Below, in pieces: positions 53,440 to 63,108 of a DNA stretch of 64,000 nt. The first letter of the stretch is position 1. The number at the start of each line of letters is the position of its first letter. A model generated the notes under the pieces. The model saw only the letters and a program-made list of their open reading frames with translations. It made no database searches and was not told the DNA's origin. The DNA is taken from NCBI RefSeq assembly GCF_019966535.1, contig NZ_JAIMID010000005.1, forward strand, positions 186,001 through 250,000, written 5' to 3'. Made by a program: the position numbers and the translations under genes. The stretch is from Mesobacterium pallidum. GTDB lineage: Bacteria > Pseudomonadota > Alphaproteobacteria > Rhodobacterales > Rhodobacteraceae.

Positions 53440-54342
53440 ATGAAACATCTGGAAACGCTGGACTTTATCGAAGCGATCAATCGCGCGGGCTCGATCAGGG
53501 GCGCGGCCGAAACGCTGTCAATTACATCAACTGCCCTGAATCGCCGCCTTCTTGCGCTCGAGGAGGAGCTCGGCGCGCCGGTTTTCGAACGTCTCGCACG
53601 CGGCGTCCGCCTCTCCATCGCGGGTGAGCTGCTGATTCAACACATCCGCAGTCAGCGGGCCGATCTCGATCGCGTCCGCTCACAGATCGCCGATCTGAAG
53701 GGCGAACGGCGCGGCCATGTGAAGGTGGCATGCAGCCAGGCGCTGCTGCCGTATTTCATGCCGCGTGAGATCAACGTCTATCGGGCCGACCATCCCCAGG
53801 TCACCTTTTCGGTCAACCTTCGCGACCGCCACCGGGCCGAGCGGGCGCTGGTCGCGCTCGAGGCCGACATCGCCCTCGTCTTCGAGCCGGTGCGCCTGTC
53901 GGACGTGCAGGTCCTCGCCACCGCGCCGCAGCTCGTCCATGCGGTCATGAACCGCAACCATCCCCTTGCGGCCAAACAGAAGGTCCGGCTGTCGGATCTG
54001 GCACAGTACCCTGTCGGCATGCCAAGCGAGGAGTTCGGGGTCCGCTATCTCCTCGACATTGCGATGCAGCGCTCGTCTGTGAGGATCACGCCGGTGATCG
54101 AATCCGACAGTTTCGAATTCCTGCGCATGTATCCGGGGTCGGATCTGACCATCACCTTCCAGATCCCGATCGGTCTTCCCGATGACGCTGACGCAACCTT
54201 TGTCACCCGGCCGATTGATCCGCGCGATGTCCCGGCCGGTCTGCTTTACCTGGCGCAGCTACGATCGCGCACCCTGCCTGTTGGCGCAGCGAATTTCGCC
54301 CGGCAATTGGCCCGCGCCATGGATGCCGCTGCCGAGGTCTGA
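53440..54342 (+). CDS. LysR-family transcriptional regulator of the biuret operon
   Basis: A 300-residue LysR regulator. Helix-turn-helix at residues 4-60: FIEAINRAGSIRGAAETLSI, TSTALNRRLLALEEELGAPV. The effector domain starts near residue 90 (RGHVKVACSQALLPYFMP). It is divergent from and adjacent to the biuret operon. The HTH's ITSTALNRRL differs from the usual TQSAVSRQI core, seen in a minor LysR branch. Confidence 0.9.
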   Translation: MKHLETLDFIEAINRAGSIRGAAETLSITSTALNRRLLALEEELGAPVFERLARGVRLSIAGELLIQHIRSQRADLDRVRSQIADLKGERRGHVKVACSQALLPYFMPREINVYRADHPQVTFSVNLRDRHRAERALVALEADIALVFEPVRLSDVQVLATAPQLVHAVMNRNHPLAAKQKVRLSDLAQYPVGMPSEEFGVRYLLDIAMQRSSVRITPVIESDSFEFLRMYPGSDLTITFQIPIGLPDDADATFVTRPIDPRDVPAGLLYLAQLRSRTLPVGAANFARQLARAMDAAAEV

Positions 54343-54610
54343 CAACCTTGCGGTGGCGTCCAAACGGCGTCTCATCGCTAATCCCTATTGTTCGTGAAGA
54401 TATGGCACGGTCGTGGCGTATTTCGGCGACCCGGACGATGAATGCCGAGATTCGCGCAGATTGTTCCGGCGACCATCCTTCGTCCGCCGAAACAGCGCAG
54501 GCCCTGAGCCGCGCCATGTCGACATTGACCGCAATGACCTGCGCGCCGCCATCCGCCGCACGTCCGAGGAGTGACAAATCGCCGGACAGGACTCCGGATG
54601 GCAAGCCTAC
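54343..54610. other. Stretch with no recognised gene
   Basis: Between the LysR stop and the IS66 relic there is no frame with a recognisable family. A minus-strand frame (54203-54661) has moderately protein-like composition but overlaps the LysR gene and matches nothing I know. It may be the worn flank of the insertion. Confidence 0.4.
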
Positions 54611-54657
54611 TGTAACGGCCCGATTGAAGCCGCCAGCTTTGACGAAGTCAGGGCGCG

Positions 54658-54699
54658 CCAAGACTCGTGCCTGAAAACGCAGTTATGCACGAGTCTTGG
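54658..54699. repeat. Perfect 13-bp inverted repeat at the IS66 leader
   Basis: CCAAGACTCGTGC (54658-54670) and GCACGAGTCTTGG (54687-54699) are exact reverse complements separated by 16 bases. The right arm covers the start of the tnpA frame, so the hairpin could block its translation. Confidence 0.7.
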
Positions 54700-55079
54700 C
54701 GAGAGAAGCCATGCCGGGCGAAGGTCTGGGCGTTGAACGACGCAGGTGGTGGCGTGACGACGAGACGCTCGAGATCTTGCTTGAGGTGGGTGTTGGCGGG
54801 GCCTTGGTCACGCAGGTTGCCCATAGACACGAGCTCACGCGGTCGCAGAGCTACGGCAGGCACCGTGACCGGAAGAAGAAGCGGCTGTGGTCACCGGATC
54901 GCGGGGTGGTTTTCCGACCCGATGATTTCGGCGCGATGTCCGAACCCGCACAATCTCCTGCGCCCTCTCGGCCGGTCCTCGTGGAACTGCGACTTGCCAA
55001 TGGTCGCTGTCTCCGTTTCGACAGCAGCGTGGATGGCGAGGCCCTGACCCGGCTGATCCGGGCGGTGGAAGCCGCATGA
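54696..55079 (+). CDS. tnpA: IS66 accessory protein TnpA
   Basis: A 127-residue protein with an N-terminal helix-turn-helix (VTQVAHRHELTRSQSYGRHR) and the IS66 TnpA tail LVELRLANGRCLRFDSSVDG, EALTRLIRAVEAA. The start is a TTG overlapping the inverted repeat. It appears intact but diverged in the HTH. It overlaps tnpB by four bases. Confidence 0.8.
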   Translation: MAREAMPGEGLGVERRRWWRDDETLEILLEVGVGGALVTQVAHRHELTRSQSYGRHRDRKKKRLWSPDRGVVFRPDDFGAMSEPAQSPAPSRPVLVELRLANGRCLRFDSSVDGEALTRLIRAVEAA

Positions 55080-55422
55080 TCGGCCCAGGCACCGGGGGCC
55101 GCGTCTACCTTGCCTGTGGCGCGACCGACATGAGGAAGGGGATTGCGGGGCTATCCGCTCTAGCGCAGGACGTGCTGCGCCGGAAACCCGCGAGCGGCGC
55201 GGTCTTCGCGTTCCGGGGGCGCAAAGGCGATTGGCCAAAGCTGCTCTACCGGAATGGCCAGGGCTTCTGCCTTTACTACAAGGTCCGCGAGCGCGGGCGC
55301 GTCCCTTGGCCAAACACCTAATCCGGTGTCGTGCGACTGACCTCGGCGCAGCTGGCGACACTTGGGGAGGGATCGACCGGCGGCGCCCGGACTGGGGCGC
55401 GCCACCAGCTTGGGCGGGATAG
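55076..55422 (+). pseudogene. tnpB: IS66 tnpB, frameshifted
   Basis: The first 75 residues are good TnpB (YLACGATDMRKGIAGLSALA, GAVFAFRGRKGDWPKLLYRN, CLYYKVRERGR), then a stop occurs at 55319-55321. The expected C-terminus continues in another frame (GIDRRRPDWGAPPAWAG, ending 55422). One or more small indels near 55310-55350 broke the gene. Confidence 0.85.
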
Positions 55423-55458
55423 ATTATCCGTTTGAATTTCCTTGTTTTATTGGCCACA

Positions 55459-56652
55459 GGCCCTGTTGCACAAATCCTGCAAAGGATTCATCTCGTGAAT
55501 CCAGTGCGGTAGCTGGGGATGCATGAGCAGACCCACACCCCCGAGGCACAGGACCAGGAACTGGCCAGCCTTTATCGAAGCACTCAAGCGCCGGGGCTCG
55601 CTGACGATCCGGTTCGACCCCGGGATGAGCCGGGAGGCCGAGCGGACAGGCAGGCGTGGCCGGCAGCAGAGCTATAGCGACGCCGCCATTCAGACCTGCC
55701 TTTCGATGAAGGTTGAAGGGCGTCCCGGACTTGATCCAGTGGATGGATTCAGCCCTGAATAGGCGGAGCCCCGGCTTGTTCGGCATGGCGCTCCGGCAGA
55801 CGACCGGGGTCGTCGAAAGCCTGCTGCGGCTGATCGGTCGACTGGACGGTGCCCCAGTTCAGCACCTTGTCGCGCCGCCAGAAGAGCCTGGCCGTGAGCA
55901 TCCCGTGTCGCGGCTCCAAAGGATCGCTGCACCTGCTGATCCCCTCGTGTAACATCACGTCGTGATGTACCGCCGGGCAGTGGACAGCACCGGGATCAAG
56001 GTCGCGGGCGAAGGCGAATGGCGCACCCGCAAGCATCGCGGCCCCAAACGGCGCGTCTGGCGCAAGATCCACTTCGGGGGTGATGAACGAACATTCGAGA
56101 TCAGGGCCGTCGACGTCACCGGGGGCCACATCGGCCCCTCTCGGCCGCCATCCTGCGGATCCGCCTGCCGCGCAGTTGACGCGCCGGTGCTGCCCGACCT
56201 GCTCGGTCAAATCCTGGTGGACCAACAGATCGGCAGTGTCACCGCCGACGGGGCCTCCGACACCCGCAAATGCCACGATGCCATCGCTGATCGCGGCGCA
56301 CACGCCGTTATCCCGCCCCGCAAGAACGCAATGCCATGGAAGACAGTCACCGCCGGCGCGGTCGCACGAAACGACGCACTGCGGGCATCGAAATACCTCG
56401 GTCGTGCCCTCTGGCGACGTTGGAGCGGATACCACCGCCGAAGCCGCGTCGAGACGAAAATGCAGTATGTGAAACTGCTGGGGCAGCGCCTCATGGCGCG
56501 GGACTCTCACCGTCAGGTCGCCGAGCTTCGGGTGCGTATCGCCGTTCTGAACGGCTGCACCGCGCTCGGCATCCCCGCCACAGAGACCGTGGGATAGGTC
56601 TGTCCGCAGAAACCGGACGCCCGGCCATCAGCTCGTCCGTGCAACAAAGTCC
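55459..56652 (+). mobile_element. IS5-family element, decayed
   Basis: The left end GGCCCTGTTGCACAAATCC (55459-55477) and the right end GTGCAACAAAGTCC (56639-56652) are imperfect inverted repeats of the IS5 type. They enclose a multiply disrupted transposase gene. Total about 1.2 kb, slightly longer than usual because of internal insertions. Confidence 0.82.
55523..56597 (+). pseudogene. IS5-family transposase, disrupted in several places
   Basis: Frame 1 (55523-55700) gives RRGSLTIRFDPGMSREAERT. Another frame resumes with FGMALRQTTGVVESLLRLIG. A third, from 55962 to 56597, gives the rest: DSTGIKVAGEGEWRTRKHRG, TADGASDTRKCHDAIADRGA, RRSRVETKMQYVKLLGQRLM. About 60 extra bases after MKV (from 55709), frame changes around 55850-55960 and about 25 extra bases near 56127 separate the pieces. 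The catalytic DDE residues are split over frames, so no active enzyme is made. Confidence 0.88.
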
Positions 56653-56829
56653 GTTCGGGCTGCAACCGTGTTGTGATTCAGTGAGGGGAGGGATGCTCCT
56701 CCCTAAGATAAGGAGTGTGCAAGTATGGTCCCTTGTGTGCACGCGAACCCCTAAATGCATCGTGTGCACCGGGGACAGTCGAAAACCACACGATCATTAC
56801 CTTTTTAATTCTTATGGTTATGAGTCTTT
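56653..56829. other. AT-richer intergenic flank with GTGTGCA repeats
   Basis: No gene is visible. Three copies of GTGTGCA occur at roughly 56716, 56736 and 56762 (two extend to GTGTGCAC), and the stretch from 56790 is AT-rich. It separates the IS5 relic from the tRNA-like segment. Confidence 0.4.
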
Positions 56830-56851
56830 TTCGAATCCTCTCCAGACCACA
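56830..56851 (+). other. tRNA 3'-end-like segment (possible attachment-site remnant)
   Basis: TTCGAATCCTCTCCAGACCA looks like the T-loop, T-stem and acceptor 3' strand of a tRNA, but the bases before it cannot form the rest of a tRNA. It is followed four bases later by a strong terminator, as real tRNA genes are. It also matches the tRNA-Leu 3' end at 1280-1302 in most positions, though not well enough to be a direct repeat of it. Confidence 0.35.
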
Positions 56852-56854
56852 AAC

Positions 56855-56890
56855 AAGCCGCCGTGGTTTCAATGCCCCGGCGGCTTTTTT
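56855..56890. terminator. Strong bidirectional terminator beyond the RTX gene
   Basis: AAGCCGCCG (56855-56863) pairs with CGGCGGCTT (56878-56886) and six T residues end the plus-strand version. For the minus-strand RTX gene it lies 17 bases after the stop and is followed by TTGTTTG. Confidence 0.82.
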
Positions 56891-56906
56891 GTTGGCCGGT
56901 CGAACC

Positions 56907-59900
56907 TCAGCCCGAAAGGGAGATGTCGTCCAGCAGCCCCGCCGATCCGGCCAGCCCCAGCAGCATGACGCTGGCCCCGGAACCGAAGTCCAGCAGCACG
57001 CCATCTTCGGTCACCCCGGCCAGCGCATCCAGCCGCGCCTGGGTCAGCGCGCCGCCCCAGATCGTGGCGTCGACAAGCAAGCTGTCCTCTCCGGCCGCGA
57101 AATCCGTGACGGTCACTGCGCCGATCCCGGCGTGGAAGACAAAGCTGTCCGCGCCCGCGCCGCCGGTCAGCAGGTCGTCGCCGCCCGAGGCATGCAGCGT
57201 GTCCCAGCCACCGCCGCCAAACACCGTGTCATCGCCGAAATCGCCCTGCGCATCGTCCCACCAGGTGTCGAAGCCGAGCCCCAGGACGGCATAGTCCATG
57301 CCCCGCCCTCCGGTGACCTGGTCATTGCCGTCATTGCCGTAGATCGTGTCGCCCTGGTCGCCGCCATGGACCGTGTCCGCCCCCTTGCCCGCGCGCAGGT
57401 AATCGGCCCCGGCGCCGCCATCGAACAGGTCGAACCCATTGCCGCCGTAGATTGAATCGTCTCCGTCCCCGGCGTGGACCGTGTCGTCGTTGAAGGGGGC
57501 GGGCTGGGTATTGTCCTCGAAGATGTCTGCGCCCGCGCCCAGGGACACCACGTCGGCGCCGTCACCGCCGATCACCCGGTCGTCGCCATCGCCGCCGTCC
57601 AGCGTGTCGTCCCCGGCCCCGCCGTAGAGCGTGTCATGCCCCGCGCCGCCCGCGAGGCTGTCGTTCCCGCCGTTGCCGACGATCTCGTTGGCCGCGCTGT
57701 CGCCGGTGACCGTGTCGGCGCCGTCCCCGGTCCAGATGCCCTCGATCCCGACCAGGCGGTCGGGCGCGGCGCCGCCCTGGGTCGACAGGACCGGCGCGGC
57801 GGCCGACAGGTCGACCAGCACGGCTAGGGCCAGCCCGTTCGCGGCGCTCAGAAAGGCATAATCGGCGATGTCCAGCGCCCCCGCGCCCCCGTCAAGCAGC
57901 TGCCCGCTACCCGTCCCGGCGCTGAGCGTGTCATTGCCCGCCCCGCCGCGCAGGGTGTCGGCGCCATTGCCGCCCAGCAGCAGGTCGTCGCCCTCCTCTC
58001 CCTCAAGCTGGTCGGCCCCGTCGGCGCCCAGCAGCGTGTCGGCCCCGGCCCCGCCCCAGAGCGTGTCGGCCCCCAGCCCGCCGGTCAGGTGGTCGCGCCC
58101 GCCGTCGCCATGCAGCGCGTCGTCGCCTTCGCCCCCGCCCAGCGTGTCGCCATCGCCGCCGCCGCGCAGGTCGTCGTTGCCGGCCTCGCCGTACACCACG
58201 TCCAGGCCCTGGCCCCCCAGCAGCGTGTCGTCTCCACCACCGCCAAGCAGCAGGTCATCGCCGAAATCGCCAAAGAGCAGGTCCGCGCCGGCAACGATCG
58301 CGGCGGGGTCGCGGTAGGCAAAGGCGTAGCGGCCAATCGCGCCCAGGCCGAGCCCGGGGTCGATGGTGAAGCCGGTCGCCGACAGGGTGAAGACATCGCC
58401 GCGCAGATCCCCCGCAGCGCCGGCCGAGGACCAGGCGTAGAGCGCGCCCGCGAACCATGGATCGAACAGAGCCGCATCCAGCGCGCCGTCACCGACCAGC
58501 GTGTCGTCGCCCACCCCGCCGTCCAACGTGTCCGCCCCGTCGCCGCCCAGCAGGCGGTCCTGGCCGAAATCGCCGCGCAGCAGGTCGGCGCCCAGACCGC
58601 CGTCCAGCATGTCGTCGCCCCACCCACCCCACAGCTCGTCTCGGTTGTCCGCCAGCGGGTCCGCGTCCGGGTCGTCGCCGATCAGCAGGTCGCCGCCGCG
58701 GTTGCCCTCGGCGAAATCGGCGCCGGCGCCGCCGACCATCAGGTCGGCCTGGTCGTCGCCGTGCAGCTCGTCATCGCCGTCGCGGCCGATGATCACGTCC
58801 TGACCGTCGTTCCCGGCCAGTTGCACGGCCGTCCCCAGGCCGGAATCGTCATCGAGGTAAAGGTCATGTCCGAAGCCGAGCGTCTGGTCGTCGATCCCGA
58901 CCATGTTGCTTTGGGCGCCGGTGTTGACGATGACATTGTTGAGGTCGAGGGTGGCCTCGGGGTCAAAGACCGGCTCGCCGTTGTCCCAGAGGTACAGCTC
59001 GAACAGGTCGCTGCGCAGGGCATCGCCCTGGTCGGGCAAGGGCAAGTGCAGGGTCGCGCCGATCGCCGCCGTGGCCTCGAGCGCGATCACGGCCGCATCC
59101 CCGGCCGAGACGTCGAAGATGTGCTGCCAATGCGCCTCGACCTCGGCGCGGGTGACGCCCTGCAGCACGATCTCGCGGGTAACGCCGTCCGGCCCGCCGG
59201 TCGGGTTCCAGCCGGAAAGGGTCAGCACGGCGTCGCCCTCGACCTCGGCCAGGTGCGCGGCCACCAGTTCCTCGGCGGAATAGAGCAGGTGCGACAGGTC
59301 GATCCGGTCACGGCGCGGATCGAACCCGATGACAAGATCGGTGAAGGCAGTGAGGGACGGGTCGATCATCCCGGGCGCGAAGGTCGAGGTGTATTCGCGC
59401 CCGATCACCACCACGTCACTGTCCTGTCGGGCGAAATCCGTGTCGGCGATGGCGGCGATCAGCGACACCGACGCCGCGGTGTCGTCGCCGAAATGCTCGA
59501 GGATCAGGCGCGTGTCCCCGGTCAGGATCTCGCGCTCGGCCCAGTCCGTGACGAAGGTGTGAAAGACCGGCGCGTGATCGACGTAATAGACATTGTCGCG
59601 CGGCCCGCCGACGAGGATGTCGTTGCCCGCCCCGCCGAACACATGCGCGGCCCGGCCGAACAGGTCATGGACCCCGTCGCCCATCGCCGCGTTCGAGTTC
59701 ATGAACAGGCCGCTGACGTAATCGTCGCCCGACCCGCCGTCGATGAAGCCGACCAGCGCCAGCGCCTCGACAATGTCGTTGCCGGCCCCGCCCGTCGCCC
59801 CGGCATAACCCATCGCGGCACCGCCGGTGACCTGGACCAGGTCGAAGTCGACGACCGAGCCGGTGAAGACGATGTAATCCGTGCCGTCTCCGCCATGGGC

Positions 59901-60857
59901 GAAGCGGTCGACGCCGTTGTTCACCTCGATGTAGTCGTTGCCCGCGCCGCCGGCGGCCGCGTCGCCGTCATCGTCGCCAAAGACGAAATCGTCGCCGTCG
60001 CCGCCATGGACGAGGTCGCGGCCGAAATTGCCCGAGACGTGGTCGTTGCCGGCATCGCCCCAGACAGTGTCGTCGTCGTTGTTACCCTGCACCACGTCGT
60101 CGCCATCGCCGCCGTGGACCAGGTCGTTGCCGGTGTTGCCGCGCACGAGGTCGGCCCCCGCGTCGCCCCACATGGTGTCCGCGCCCGAGCCGCCGCTCAG
60201 GCTGTCGTCCCCCGCGCCGCCCGCCAGGTGGTCGGCGTCCAACCCGCCTTCGGCCAGGTCAGCGCCGTCGCCGCCCAGCAGGCTGTCCATCCCCGCCCCG
60301 CCATAAAGCGCATCGTCGCCGCCGCGCCCGTCCAGCGTGTCGGCACCGGAATTGCCGACCAGTTGGTTAGCCGCCGCATCGCCGCGCATCAGGTCGGCGC
60401 CGTCGCCGCCCCAGGCACCCTCCATCAGCACCAGCGTATCCGTGGTCGACACCAGCGCCCCAGAGGCGATGACCGCGATGACCTCGGCTTCGGCAAAATC
60501 GATCCGCACCGCGTAGCCGGCCGTGGTGACAAAGGAATAATCGGCGATGTCGAACCCGTCGCCTCCGGTCAGCAGGTTGTTGCCCGCCCCGCCACGCAGG
60601 ATGTCGGCGCCGATCCCGCCCGAGACGGTGTCGTCCCCGTCGCCGCCCAGCAGCGTATCCGCGCCCTCGGCACCCAGCAACACGTCCGCCCCCGCGCCGC
60701 CCGACAGCAGGTCGTCGCCAGTGCCGCCGTCCAACGTGTCGTTGCCGCCGCCGCCGTCGATTGAATCGTCGCCCGCCCCGGCAAGGAACACATCGTCGGC
60801 GCCGTCGTGGCGCACCGTGTCGTTGTCGCCAAGGGAGGATTGAAAGATGATCGCCAT
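56907..60857 (-). CDS. RTX calcium-binding repeat protein (large, probably type I secreted)
   Basis: A 1316-residue acidic protein with no N-terminal signal. Tens of nonapeptide repeats of the form GGxGxDxLx (for example GGDGDDTVSGG, GGAGNDTLSAG) occur in blocks at about residues 20-330, 670-790, 880-1000 and 1060-1270; they fold as calcium-binding beta-rolls. Residues about 400-640 are non-repetitive and of unknown function. A module of about 115 residues around the DIADY motif occurs twice (about 100-215 and 995-1110). The C-terminus MLLGLAGSAGLLDDISLSG suits a type I secretion signal, but no TolC/HlyBD genes are nearby. AGGAGG precedes the ATG. Confidence 0.9.
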   Translation of the reverse strand: MAIIFQSSLGDNDTVRHDGADDVFLAGAGDDSIDGGGGNDTLDGGTGDDLLSGGAGADVLLGAEGADTLLGGDGDDTVSGGIGADILRGGAGNNLLTGGDGFDIADYSFVTTAGYAVRIDFAEAEVIAVIASGALVSTTDTLVLMEGAWGGDGADLMRGDAAANQLVGNSGADTLDGRGGDDALYGGAGMDSLLGGDGADLAEGGLDADHLAGGAGDDSLSGGSGADTMWGDAGADLVRGNTGNDLVHGGDGDDVVQGNNDDDTVWGDAGNDHVSGNFGRDLVHGGDGDDFVFGDDDGDAAAGGAGNDYIEVNNGVDRFAHGGDGTDYIVFTGSVVDFDLVQVTGGAAMGYAGATGGAGNDIVEALALVGFIDGGSGDDYVSGLFMNSNAAMGDGVHDLFGRAAHVFGGAGNDILVGGPRDNVYYVDHAPVFHTFVTDWAEREILTGDTRLILEHFGDDTAASVSLIAAIADTDFARQDSDVVVIGREYTSTFAPGMIDPSLTAFTDLVIGFDPRRDRIDLSHLLYSAEELVAAHLAEVEGDAVLTLSGWNPTGGPDGVTREIVLQGVTRAEVEAHWQHIFDVSAGDAAVIALEATAAIGATLHLPLPDQGDALRSDLFELYLWDNGEPVFDPEATLDLNNVIVNTGAQSNMVGIDDQTLGFGHDLYLDDDSGLGTAVQLAGNDGQDVIIGRDGDDELHGDDQADLMVGGAGADFAEGNRGGDLLIGDDPDADPLADNRDELWGGWGDDMLDGGLGADLLRGDFGQDRLLGGDGADTLDGGVGDDTLVGDGALDAALFDPWFAGALYAWSSAGAAGDLRGDVFTLSATGFTIDPGLGLGAIGRYAFAYRDPAAIVAGADLLFGDFGDDLLLGGGGDDTLLGGQGLDVVYGEAGNDDLRGGGDGDTLGGGEGDDALHGDGGRDHLTGGLGADTLWGGAGADTLLGADGADQLEGEEGDDLLLGGNGADTLRGGAGNDTLSAGTGSGQLLDGGAGALDIADYAFLSAANGLALAVLVDLSAAAPVLSTQGGAAPDRLVGIEGIWTGDGADTVTGDSAANEIVGNGGNDSLAGGAGHDTLYGGAGDDTLDGGDGDDRVIGGDGADVVSLGAGADIFEDNTQPAPFNDDTVHAGDGDDSIYGGNGFDLFDGGAGADYLRAGKGADTVHGGDQGDTIYGNDGNDQVTGGRGMDYAVLGLGFDTWWDDAQGDFGDDTVFGGGGWDTLHASGGDDLLTGGAGADSFVFHAGIGAVTVTDFAAGEDSLLVDATIWGGALTQARLDALAGVTEDGVLLDFGSGASVMLLGLAGSAGLLDDISLSG

Positions 60858-60900
60858 GCCCCGTGCCTCCTGTTCCCCGGACGGCCCGGTGCACGGGTTC

Positions 60901-60928
60901 AGCTTACAAGGGCAGGCTCACGGGTCAA
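60901..60928 (-). promoter_or_regulatory. Candidate promoter of the RTX gene
   Basis: On the minus strand TTGACC (60928-60923) and TAAGCT (60906-60901) are separated by 16 bases, near the sigma-70-type pattern. It lies about 45 bases before the RTX start, in the 83-base gap after the fused dehydrogenase/ThuA gene. Confidence 0.4.
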
Positions 60929-60940
60929 TTCCCGCGCCCG

Positions 60941-61587
60941 TCAGCCCCGCGCGGCCCAGAGCGCGCCGCGGCGGATGATCTCGGTCACCTGCGGCTGGCG
61001 CAGGTCGGCCAACTCGTGCCCGATCGAGCAGTAGAACACCCGCCCCTTGTCCCAGCGCCGCTTCCAGGCCACGGGCATCACCGTGCCCTCGATCCACCAC
61101 AGGTCGTCGCCGGAAAAGGTCGTGGTCGCCAGCACCTCGTTCGAGGGATCGACCAGCTTGCAATATTGCTCGGACCGCAGACGGAAGCTGCTGATGCCCT
61201 GCACGATGGGGTCGTCGGGTCGGCAGATGGTCACGTCGTAGTCGATGACCCGCGCACCGGCGGGCGCATCGGCCACCAGCCGCGCGATATGGTCCGGGCT
61301 CATCGTGCCCATTTCGAGGAAATGCCGCGCGCCAGGGGCGGCAAAGAGGCCGTCGGGGCCGAAATGCACCGCCTCGGACGCGGCATCGTCGGCCAGCATG
61401 GTGACCACCACCTCGGCCCCTTCGGCCAGGGCGCGGGGCGACGCGGCAACCGCGCAGCCCAGGTCCCTGGCCAGCCCCCGTGCCTTGGCCGTGTCGCGCG
61501 TCCAGAGCGTCACCGCGTGCCCGGCCCGCACGAGGTTGCGCGCCATCGGCGCCCCCATCCGGCCCAGGCCGGCAACCCCGACCCGCA

Positions 61588-61588
<1 letters not shown>
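60941..61588 (-). CDS. Chimeric protein: beta-hydroxyacid-dehydrogenase Rossmann half fused to ThuA C-terminal half
   Basis: A single 215-residue frame. Residues 1-114 are the NAD-binding domain of the 3-hydroxyisobutyrate dehydrogenase family ([29 protein letters not shown], ending PAGARVID). From about 116 the sequence switches to the C-terminal half of a ThuA family protein ([56 protein letters not shown]). The dehydrogenase lacks its catalytic C-terminal domain and ThuA lacks its N-terminal half. Its ATG overlaps the ABC ATPase stop by one base (TGATG), so it is translated with that operon. Confidence 0.88.

Positions 61589-63104
<1,516 letters not shown>

Positions 63105-63108
<4 letters not shown>

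Larger units (their letters stand above)
54611..55425 (+). mobile_element. IS66-family remnant (left part: tnpA, broken tnpB)
   Basis: The left end probably begins near TGTAACGGCCCGATTGAAGC (54611), which resembles IS66 termini. It contains a tnpA accessory gene and a frameshifted tnpB. The large tnpC transposase and the right end are missing; the next element begins at 55459. The copy cannot transpose by itself. Confidence 0.75.

Noticed and set aside
58089..60764. An 891-codon plus-strand frame
   Set aside because: It is the reverse of the RTX repeats; its Val/Ala periodicity merely mirrors the nonapeptides.
56907..60857. Could the regular repeats be a CRISPR array or tandem DNA repeat?
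   Set aside because: The periodicity is 27 bases, with sequence varying at codon third positions, and it translates as GGxGxDxLx repeats. There are no constant repeats with unrelated spacers.
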